Below, piece after piece: positions 6,055 to 10,084 of a stretch of DNA of 10,084 nt (position 1 is its first letter; every line of letters starts with the position of its first letter). Location: the NCBI GenBank assembly GCA_023244975.1, contig JAHFLG010000033.1:1-10084 (forward strand). Reading direction: 5' to 3'. This stretch comes from Candidatus Harrisonbacteria bacterium. Its GTDB lineage: Bacteria; Patescibacteriota; Minisyncoccia; UBA6257; 1-14-0-10-44-23. The translations under genes and the position numbers were made by a program. Under the pieces are notes generated by a model. It ran no database searches, had not been told where the DNA came from, and was given only the letters and a program-made list of their open reading frames with translations.

Positions 6055-6108
6055 ATGCTTCACAATAAAGATCCGCCCCAGCACAAAAGTCGTGAGCTAG
6101 AGAACTAG
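6055..6108 (+). CDS. Possible 17-residue small protein with a perfect Shine-Dalgarno sequence
   Basis: The ORF MLHNKDPPQHKSRELEN starts 4 nt after AAGGAGG (6044-6050), the strongest Shine-Dalgarno sequence in the window. It is hydrophilic, with no membrane segment and no recognised family. It lies between the GC-rich hairpin that follows the aminopeptidase and a hairpin (CGTGAG-CTAG/CTAG-A-CTCACG, 6091-6115) that covers its own last codons and stop, with a terminator just after. It could be a small regulatory or leader peptide, or the remnant of a larger gene whose ribosome site survived. The ribosome site is seen; expression is unproven. Confidence 0.35.
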   Translation: MLHNKDPPQHKSRELEN

Positions 6109-6146
6109 ACTCACGAAGGAGCCGACCAAATGGTACGGCTCCTTTC
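6091..6146 (+). terminator. Tandem hairpins ending the GC-rich island
   Basis: The first hairpin (6091-6115) pairs CGTGAG with CTCACG and CTAG with CTAG around an AGAA loop, with one bulged A. The second (6118-6142) pairs GGAGCCG with CGGCTCC and internally ACC with GGT, again with one bulged A, and is followed by TTTCATT. The second is a credible intrinsic terminator for the aminopeptidase unit. Confidence 0.6.
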
Positions 6147-6161
6147 ATTGTGGGGAATAAT

Positions 6162-6401
6162 TTATATTAAATGTTTATTTCGAAATGCCATGCCAGAACC
6201 AACTTTCAGGTATCGCTCGAAATCATAGGCTTTTTTCTTATCATAAAAAATGCAATGCCAAAGTAACTTAAACGGTCGCTTCGTAGAAGAATATTGTGAT
6301 GAGCCGCTATTATGATCTACTATTCTTTGTTTTAGATCAGTAGTAACTCCGGTATAGTAACTATTATCCTTCTGGCTCTGCAATATATAAACCGAATACA
6401 T
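6162..6401 (-). CDS. Small GIY-YIG domain protein (UPF0213/YhbQ-like)
   Basis: A 79-residue single-domain protein of the GIY-YIG nuclease superfamily. The GIY element is VYI (4-6) and the YIG element YTG (16-18). Other conserved positions are R26 with H30 and N31, the motif STKRPFKLLW (39-48), and E62 in AYDFERYLKVGSG, the expected metal ligand. It could be a DNA-nicking or repair-associated nuclease; the substrates of such stand-alone proteins are mostly unknown. It is transcribed leftward with no Shine-Dalgarno sequence. A perfect -10 TATAAT (6413-6408) predicts transcription starting at the A of the ATG at 6401, hence a leaderless mRNA. It converges on the terminator of the GC-rich island. 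Confidence 0.88.
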   Translation of the reverse strand: MYSVYILQSQKDNSYYTGVTTDLKQRIVDHNSGSSQYSSTKRPFKLLWHCIFYDKKKAYDFERYLKVGSGMAFRNKHLI

Positions 6402-6407
6402 AAAGAC

Positions 6408-6413
6408 ATTATA
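6408..6413 (-). promoter_or_regulatory. -10 box of the GIY-YIG gene
   Basis: The leftward TATAAT (6413-6408) lies 6 nt before the ATG, placing the predicted start on the first base of the gene. I see no good -35; the expected position falls inside the hairpin at 6422-6452. Confidence 0.55.
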
Positions 6414-6421
6414 GAACGAAA

Positions 6422-6522
6422 TGCCCTCCGTCGCATAAAGCTATCGAGGGCACTCCTTCGCCAAAAAAATTGAAGTGCGTGCACTACGTCGTTCTTACGA
6501 ACTATGAAGTGCGTGCACTACG
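6422..6522 (-). repeat. Repeat-rich trailer of tRNA-Asp with a hairpin
   Basis: An exact 18 bp direct repeat, TGAAGTGCGTGCACTACG on the plus strand, occurs at 6471-6488 and 6505-6522. Between the copies is a small hairpin GTTC-TTAC-GAAC (6491-6502). A further related GTAGTGC lies at 6537-6543, so GCACTAC/GTAGTGC arms can pair in several ways in the tRNA trailer. At 6422-6452 a stem TGCCCTC/GAGGGCA could end the leftward tRNA transcript, although only ATTTCGTTC follows. No protein-coding potential was recognised in 6402-6541. Confidence 0.5.
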
Positions 6523-6541
6523 AAGCCTTGGCGAAGTAGTG

Positions 6542-6616
6542 CGCGGGCGGCCGGATTTGAACCGGTGACCTATCCCGTGACAGGGGATCGCTCTAACCAG
6601 GCTGAGCTACGCCCGC
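6542..6616 (-). tRNA. tRNA-Asp(GTC)
   Basis: Read leftward, it forms a complete cloverleaf: acceptor GCGGGCG/CGCCCGC, D-stem GCTC/GAGC with loop AGCCTGGTTA, anticodon stem ATCCC/GGGAT with loop CTGTCAC giving anticodon GTC, and a T-loop TTCAAAT. The discriminator base is G, as expected for tRNA-Asp. The first T-stem pair appears to be an A-C mismatch. CCA is not encoded, so it must be added after transcription. Confidence 0.95.
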
Positions 6617-6631
6617 ATGCATAGCAGGATT

Positions 6632-6675
6632 AGTATACATAAACTTTGGCAAAAATAAAGGGAATCAGCTATTAT
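6632..6675. promoter_or_regulatory. Divergent promoter region between tRNA-Asp and the murL-murD fusion
   Basis: Leftward, TATACT (6637-6632) lies 15 nt before the tRNA and would give a leader of about 8 nt. It is part of TAGTATACATAA, identical over 12 bp to the tdh/DUF4430 divergent element at 1251-1262. Rightward, TTGGCA (6646-6651), an 18 bp spacer and TATTAT (6670-6675) predict a start about 5 nt before the ATG at 6687; TATGCT (6673-6678) is an alternative -10. Confidence 0.5.
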
Positions 6676-6686
6676 GCTCTTATCAC

Positions 6687-9197
6687 ATGGTAAAGCCTAC
6701 TATCTTTGAATTCACTGCCTACACTGCCGATTTGGGCGCAGGGCAGCTCTCATTTCACTACGCGATTCACTTTGAAAACGCCGAACCAATTGTTTTTACT
6801 GAACGATTGGTACTGCCACAGGGGATTGATGCAGATGTCCCACCGCAACTATTAGAAAATATCCTAAGTGGGCTCCACCTGATTCTCGGCATCAGCTATT
6901 ACAAGCTCTATGTCCCAAAAAAGTTTCAGTTGCCATACAAGCTGAGTAAGCAGCAGGCTGAATTTTGGAATACCGTCTACCGTAAAGGCCTTGGTGAATT
7001 TTTATATCGCAACAACCTCGACCCGAAAGAGCTCGCGGAGTTTCAGGCAACAGGAGCGGAAAAGGTGACTGCTACCTACCTGAAACGGCAAAACCGAGTC
7101 CTTTCAAGTATCGGCGGCGGCAAGGACTCGATTGTGTCGACTGAACTACTTAAGGAAGGCAAATTCAAAGTTACGACCCTCTACACCCAAACGCAGAAGC
7201 CAAATGAACAGGTGGGCGCGCTCCTCAAAGCTTTTAAACTTCCGAATCTGACTATCGAGCGATATTTAGATGAAAAAATATTTGCCAAACACCCAGACAG
7301 CTACAACGGCCACATTCCGGTCTCAGCAATTCTTGCTTTCATTGGAACCCTCATCGGTATTTTGTATGACTATCGCTATGTAGTTGTTGCCAACGAACGA
7401 AGCAGCAACTTCGGCAATATCGAATACCACGGCGAGGAGATAAACCACCAGTGGAGCAAGTCGGCTCAGTTCGAAGGCATGTTTCAAGACTATGCGCGTC
7501 GCTATATCACACCTGACGTAACGTATTTCTCGCTGATGCGCCACTCAAACGAGATCCGCATCGCCAAATTATTTTCAAAATATCCGCAGTACTTCAAGCT
7601 CTTTTCCAGTTGCAACAGAGTTTCTGTCATTCTGAGCCCGGCGAAGAATCTAAGTAGATCCTTCGGCAAACCTCAGGATGACAAATGGTGTGGGGAGTGT
7701 GCCAAATGCGCCTTTGCTTTTACCATGCTTTCGCCGTTTATATCGAAAAAGGAACTTCTGGCAATCTTCGGCAAAGATCTGCGTGTCGACAAAAAACTCG
7801 GACAGATATTTAAAGACATCTCCGGCCGTGGCGGCATGAAGCCCTTTGACTGCGTCGGCACCTTTGAAGAAGTTCGAGTCGCACTGAATCTTAATCATTC
7901 TCATATTCTTAAGAATATGAGAATCAAAAAAGAAGATGTAACTGCAGCGCTACAAACCTATCCCGCCCCTCTTATTCCTCCGCAATTCGCATTCCTAGGA
8001 ATGGAAAAGGCTCTTATTCTCGGCTATGGCACTGAGGGCAAAATAACTCAGCAGTATCTTAAAAAACACTACCCGAAATTAAAAATTGGCATCGCTGACC
8101 GATCTCAGGGGAAACAGTATCTGAGCACGCAAGCTGATTACGATATCGCCATCAGAACTCCGGGGATTCAAAAGGAGTTGGTGAACATTTTCTACACTAC
8201 CGCAACAAATATTTTCCTGTCGCAGACAGACAACCTGGTCATCGGTGTGACCGGATCAAAAGGCAAGAGCACGACCGCTTCGCTTATACATGCAATTATT
8301 AAAGAGTCCAAGCGGCCGACACTACTTCTCGGCAATATCGGAGAACCAATGCTCGCTGCGCTCACGAAAATAAAGAAAAATACTATTCTCGTTATTGAGC
8401 TCTCAAGTTATCAGCTCGATGACATCCAAACCAGTCCGCACATCGCGGTAATAACAAATCTATTCCCGGATCACATGAACTATCACGGCTCACTGCAGAC
8501 CTATTACAACGCCAAGAAAAACATTATCCGTTATCAGAGAAAAGGAGATTATCTGGTGTTCAATCCCAAGCCGGCCGAACTGGCGCCATGGGTAAAGGAG
8601 TCGGTCGCAACTCCGGTTCCATATCAGCCGGATCTACCGATCAAAGATTCAGAGATTCCGCTCCTTGGTACACACAACCGCGACAACGTACGAGCAGCTG
8701 TCACGGTAGCGAGACTCCTGAATATTCCTGACGAAGTGAGCGCCAAAGCCATCAAAAAGTTTAAAGGCCTGCCACACCGGCTACAGTTCATCGGTGAGCT
8801 TAGAAACATCCGATTTTATAACGATGCCCTTGCAACAACACCAGAGGCAACCATTGAGGCGCTACGCGCGCTTCCGGAAACTCAGACTATCTTTCTCGGC
8901 GGCGAAGACAGGGGATATGACTTTTCGAAACTTGAAGAACTGATTCACAGCTCAAAGATAAAAAATGTAGCGATGTTTCCCGACAGCGGAAAAAAAATGT
9001 TGAAAAATACTAAGGGTCTAAGAATTTTGCACACTAAAAGCCTAGAAGCCGCTGTTCAGTTTGCCTACAGGCACACAACTGCCGGCAGTATCTGCTTACT
9101 ATCCATGGCTTCGCCAAGCTACAGTCTGTGGAAAAATTTCGCGGAAAAAGGCAACGAGTTTCAGAAGTTCGTAAAGTACTTTGGCAAAACAAAGTAG
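6687..9197 (+). CDS. murL-murD: Fusion of MurL-like UDP-MurNAc-L-Ala-L-Glu epimerase and MurD-like ligase
   Basis: An 836-residue protein. The N-terminal part (about 1-400) resembles MurL, which epimerises the terminal L-Glu of UDP-MurNAc-L-Ala-L-Glu to D-Glu using ATP. It has a PP-loop-like SIGGGKDS (141-148), NERSSNFGN (236-244) and a CGECAKC cluster (335-341). The C-terminal part (about 438-836) is a Mur ligase: N-terminal ALILGYGTEGK (442-452), P-loop GVTGSKGKST (520-529), ELSSYQLD (571-578), PDHM (594-597), K610 at the usual carbamylated lysine, GTHNRDNVRAA (661-671), PHR (696-698), GGEDRGYDF (738-746) and KNFAEKGNEF (816-825). The E. coli MurD motif NDSKAT reads NDALAT here (712-717), consistent with an L-Glu-using MurD2, though unproven. 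The protein is cytoplasmic. The gene has no Shine-Dalgarno sequence, two in-gene palindromes, and overlaps dgkA tail-to-tail. Family assignment is strong; the chemistry is inferred. Confidence 0.88.
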   Translation: MVKPTIFEFTAYTADLGAGQLSFHYAIHFENAEPIVFTERLVLPQGIDADVPPQLLENILSGLHLILGISYYKLYVPKKFQLPYKLSKQQAEFWNTVYRKGLGEFLYRNNLDPKELAEFQATGAEKVTATYLKRQNRVLSSIGGGKDSIVSTELLKEGKFKVTTLYTQTQKPNEQVGALLKAFKLPNLTIERYLDEKIFAKHPDSYNGHIPVSAILAFIGTLIGILYDYRYVVVANERSSNFGNIEYHGEEINHQWSKSAQFEGMFQDYARRYITPDVTYFSLMRHSNEIRIAKLFSKYPQYFKLFSSCNRVSVILSPAKNLSRSFGKPQDDKWCGECAKCAFAFTMLSPFISKKELLAIFGKDLRVDKKLGQIFKDISGRGGMKPFDCVGTFEEVRVALNLNHSHILKNMRIKKEDVTAALQTYPAPLIPPQFAFLGMEKALILGYGTEGKITQQYLKKHYPKLKIGIADRSQGKQYLSTQADYDIAIRTPGIQKELVNIFYTTATNIFLSQTDNLVIGVTGSKGKSTTASLIHAIIKESKRPTLLLGNIGEPMLAALTKIKKNTILVIELSSYQLDDIQTSPHIAVITNLFPDHMNYHGSLQTYYNAKKNIIRYQRKGDYLVFNPKPAELAPWVKESVATPVPYQPDLPIKDSEIPLLGTHNRDNVRAAVTVARLLNIPDEVSAKAIKKFKGLPHRLQFIGELRNIRFYNDALATTPEATIEALRALPETQTIFLGGEDRGYDFSKLEELIHSSKIKNVAMFPDSGKKMLKNTKGLRILHTKSLEAAVQFAYRHTTAGSICLLSMASPSYSLWKNFAEKGNEFQKFVKYFGKTK
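7625..7683 (+). repeat. In-frame 59 bp palindromic repeat inside the MurL domain
   Basis: The ends TGTCATTCTGAG (7625-7636) and CTCAGGATGACA (7672-7683) are inverted repeats with one mismatch. A second inverted pair, CGAAGAATCT (7642-7651) and AGATCCTTCG (7656-7665), also has one mismatch, so the element folds into one long hairpin. It is translated as roughly SVILSPAKNLSRSFGKPQDD (residues 313-332), a peptide familiar from a palindromic repeat found in many bacterial genomes (recognised from memory). It lies directly before the WCGECAKC cluster. Confidence 0.75.
7897..7924 (+). repeat. Perfect 28 bp palindrome in the linker between MurL and MurD domains
   Basis: The arm ATTCTCATATTCTT (7897-7910) is followed at once by its exact reverse complement (7911-7924), giving a 28 bp palindrome centred on TTAA. 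It is translated as part of NHSHILKNMRI (403-413), between the end of the MurL-like part (about 400) and the start of the ligase (about 438). It could be a former intergenic hairpin or operator made coding by the fusion, a small repeat insertion, or a protein-binding site. Confidence 0.8.
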
Positions 9198-9532
9198 GCG
9201 ACAGTAGCAAGCGTACATAGCCCGATGAGAAGTACCGCACCGGCGCTCAGGTCTTTGACCTTGGCGATGCCGGGATGGTGCTCATGAATCAATACATCTG
9301 AAAGCTCTTCAATCGCGGAGTTAAAAAATTCGGCTACTAGAGTCAAAACGATTAGGCTAATAGCAATAACTCGTTCGATAGGGGATGCGCCGGTGATATA
9401 TAAAAGAATAACGCATAGAATCCCTCCGGCTAAAAGGATCTGAAAGTTGCGTCCGGCCAGCGCGTGACGCCAGCCACTAAGCGCATCAAGAATACTATCT
9501 GTCACCGGCTGCTGTCCTTTCGTTGGGTGCAT
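9161..9532 (-). CDS. dgkA: DgkA-family lipid kinase, probably undecaprenol kinase
   Basis: A 123-residue integral membrane kinase of the prokaryotic diacylglycerol kinase family. The signature AEFFNSAIEELSDVL (67-81) carries E68, N71 and E75, matching E. coli DgkA E69, N72 and E76; AKVKDLSAGAVLL (90-102) supplies K93 and D94. Three membrane segments are visible at about 30-48, 52-68 and 98-116. Gram-positive-type members phosphorylate undecaprenol, feeding the lipid carrier for cell-wall synthesis, which fits the adjacent murL-murD; diacylglycerol remains possible. The last 37 bp overlap the 3' end of murL-murD on the opposite strand. The stop is TGA. There is no Shine-Dalgarno sequence, and a promoter upstream predicts transcription from the ATG itself. 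Confidence 0.9.
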   Translation of the reverse strand: MHPTKGQQPVTDSILDALSGWRHALAGRNFQILLAGGILCVILLYITGASPIERVIAISLIVLTLVAEFFNSAIEELSDVLIHEHHPGIAKVKDLSAGAVLLIGLCTLATVAYFVLPKYFTNF

Positions 9533-9538
9533 GCTTAG

Positions 9539-9566
9539 ATTCTATATCACTTCAGTAGGTTCTCAA
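9539..9566 (-). promoter_or_regulatory. dgkA promoter giving a leaderless mRNA
   Basis: Leftward TTGAGA (9566-9561), a 16 bp spacer and TAGAAT (9544-9539) predict transcription starting at 9532, the A of the dgkA ATG. Confidence 0.5.
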
Positions 9567-9571
9567 AATCT

Positions 9572-9600
9572 TTGACTAATCGCCCCAGAACACATATAAT
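9572..9600 (+). promoter_or_regulatory. Near-consensus promoter of the initiator tRNA
   Basis: TTGACT (9572-9577), an exact 17 bp spacer and TATAAT (9595-9600) match consensus at 11 of 12 hexamer positions. The usual start distance puts the first transcribed base at about 9606-9607, which coincides with the first bases of the mature tRNA. Its -35 faces that of dgkA across about 5 bp. Confidence 0.75.
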
Positions 9601-9605
9601 AAGCC

Positions 9606-9677
9606 CGCGGGGTGGAGAAGTGGCATCTCGCGTGGCTCATAACCACGAGGTCGGGGGTTCGAATCCCTCCCCCGCAA
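9606..9677 (+). tRNA. Initiator tRNA-fMet(CAT)
   Basis: A 72 nt cloverleaf with anticodon loop CTCATAA (anticodon CAT). Initiator hallmarks are present: C1 opposite A72 at the end of the acceptor stem (CGCGGGG/CCCCGCA) and an A11-T24 pair in the D-stem GAGA/TCTC. The anticodon stem CGTGG/CCACG has T29-A41 in place of one of the three usual G-C pairs. Discriminator A is followed by CAC, so CCA is not encoded. Confidence 0.95.
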
Positions 9678-9692
9678 CACATTGCAAGTGAC

Positions 9693-9722
9693 AAAAAACC
9701 CCGACCAAGGTCGGGGTTTTTT
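9693..9722 (+). terminator. Intrinsic terminator of the initiator tRNA
   Basis: The stem CCCCGACC/GGTCGGGG (9699-9706, 9709-9716) is flanked by six A before and six T after, so the stem can extend with A-T pairs. It is a strong terminator and could also act in the leftward direction. Confidence 0.93.
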
Positions 9723-9741
9723 GTTGTTACGTCTGTGTAGT

Positions 9742-9780
9742 GGGGGCGCCGGCCGGATGTCGAATCCAGATGGCGCCCCC
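9742..9780 (-). terminator. GC-rich hairpin after the second GC-rich operon
   Basis: A perfect 9 bp stem GGGGGCGCC/GGCGCCCCC encloses a 21 nt loop that itself contains GGAT/ATCC. It starts 10 bp beyond the stop of the small basic ORF in the leftward direction. No T-tract follows, as with the hairpin at 6012-6033, whose GGCGCC core it shares. A terminator or mRNA 3'-end stabiliser is likely. Confidence 0.5.
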
Positions 9781-9790
9781 GGCTTCGAGA

Positions 9791-9955
9791 TCACCGCGCC
9801 GACGGCGGAGGAGTCCTGAAGCGGTCGATGCCACCGCTCCCGGACGACTCCTGTTTCCGGACATGAGGAGCCGGAACCTCGTCGTCCCGTCGGGTTCGTG
9901 GAACGACCGACGGTCGGGCACCTTTCTTCGACTGCCACCGCTTCTTGCGGCTCAT
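9791..9955 (-). CDS. Small basic protein of unknown function, translationally coupled
   Basis: A 54-residue ORF starting MSRKKRWQSKKGARPSVVPR and ending IDRFRTPPPSAR, with about 15 Lys/Arg and no membrane segment. I do not recognise a family. Its ATG overlaps the stop of the upstream gene (ATGA, 9955-9952) and is preceded by GGAGG about 7 nt upstream within that gene, a strong sign of real coupled translation. Its basic charge contrasts with the acidic tail encoded just before it, so the two products might interact or bind nucleic acid; this is speculation. Composition is GC-rich, as in the aminopeptidase island. Confidence 0.55.
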   Translation of the reverse strand: MSRKKRWQSKKGARPSVVPRTRRDDEVPAPHVRKQESSGSGGIDRFRTPPPSAR

Positions 9956-10084
9956 GAAGCGTCCTCCGAAGGACCGTCCTCGGCACCGTCCTCCGGGATG
10001 GGGTAGTCGAACTCGCCGTCTTCCTCGGAGTCATCGTCGACGGGATCGAGTGCGATGATCTCCGGAGTCCTGGATTCCGGTTCG
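9952..10084 (-). CDS. Acidic C-terminus of an unidentified GC-rich gene (partial)
   Basis: The last 43 codons and TGA stop of a gene entering from the right edge. The visible tail contains stretches such as ALDPVDDDSEEDGEFDYP and ends EDGPSEDAS; about 18 of 43 residues are Asp or Glu, so it is a disordered acidic tail. Such tails occur on many unrelated proteins and do not identify a family. The frame is supported by its ATGA overlap with the next ORF, its consistent GC-rich codons and the absence of other stops. Confidence 0.6.
   Translation of the reverse strand, partial: EPESRTPEIIALDPVDDDSEEDGEFDYPIPEDGAEDGPSEDAS

Noticed and set aside
4133..6148. A 671-codon open frame on the minus strand across the aminopeptidase gene
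   Set aside because: It is Arg/Asp-rich with no recognisable domain and mirrors a clear M1 peptidase on the plus strand. Long antisense frames are expected in GC-rich coding DNA because stop codons are rare.
6471..6522. Possible CRISPR array
   Set aside because: Only two 18 bp copies are present with a 16 bp gap, the repeat is part of a tRNA trailer, and no cas gene is in the window.
9161..9163. Recoding of TGA as glycine, as in Gracilibacteria
   Set aside because: The DgkA-like protein ends at its usual length at this TGA, and no backbone gene contains an in-frame TGA.
9576..10034. A long minus-strand frame across the initiator tRNA and the right-hand GC-rich region
   Set aside because: Part of it is antisense tRNA and terminator, giving the familiar spurious peptide GRDSNPRPRGYEP. 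The ATGA-coupled frames on the same strand explain the GC-rich part better.

Overview
The low-to-moderate GC backbone of this window looks like a member of the Patescibacteria (Candidate Phyla Radiation), Parcubacteria-like. This rests on tightly packed genes, predicted leaderless starts without Shine-Dalgarno sequences, tRNAs lacking an encoded CCA, a small GIY-YIG protein of a type common in that group, and palindromic repeats inserted in frame inside genes. TGA is used as a normal stop (dgkA), which argues against the code-25 lineages. The taxonomic call is an inference; no rRNA or marker gene is present.

Layout. 1-1241 (minus strand) is a probable cobalamin-uptake locus: a membrane-anchored DUF4430 (transcobalamin-C-terminal-like) protein, a DUF6580 membrane protein resembling an ECF transporter S component, then a cobalamin riboswitch with its own promoter and a terminator hairpin, controlling a gene that runs off the left edge. 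1267-4115 (plus) is a threonine-to-glycine pathway: an SDR-type L-threonine 3-dehydrogenase and glycine C-acetyltransferase (Kbl), with a HigB/HigA-like toxin-antitoxin pair between them. 4137-6145 is a visibly GC-rich island holding an intact leukotriene-A4-hydrolase-like M1 aminopeptidase, a possible 17-codon ORF with a perfect Shine-Dalgarno sequence, and several hairpins. 6162-6616 (minus) holds a GIY-YIG protein, a repeat-bearing tRNA trailer and tRNA-Asp(GTC). 6687-9197 (plus) encodes an 836-residue natural fusion of a MurL-like muropeptide epimerase and a MurD-like ligase, converging with a 37 bp overlap on a DgkA/undecaprenol-kinase-type gene. Then come an initiator tRNA with a near-consensus promoter and a strong terminator, and at 9742-10084 a second GC-rich island: a strong hairpin, a small basic protein, and the acidic C-terminus of a gene cut by the right edge.

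Together: MurL-MurD would put D-glutamate into the peptidoglycan precursor without free D-glutamate, and the neighbouring lipid kinase could supply undecaprenyl phosphate to the same pathway. Tdh plus Kbl yield glycine, NADH and acetyl-CoA. The two GC-rich islands differ from the backbone in composition, in Shine-Dalgarno use and in having T-less GC-rich hairpins, suggesting recent acquisition or, less likely for the internal island, assembly error.
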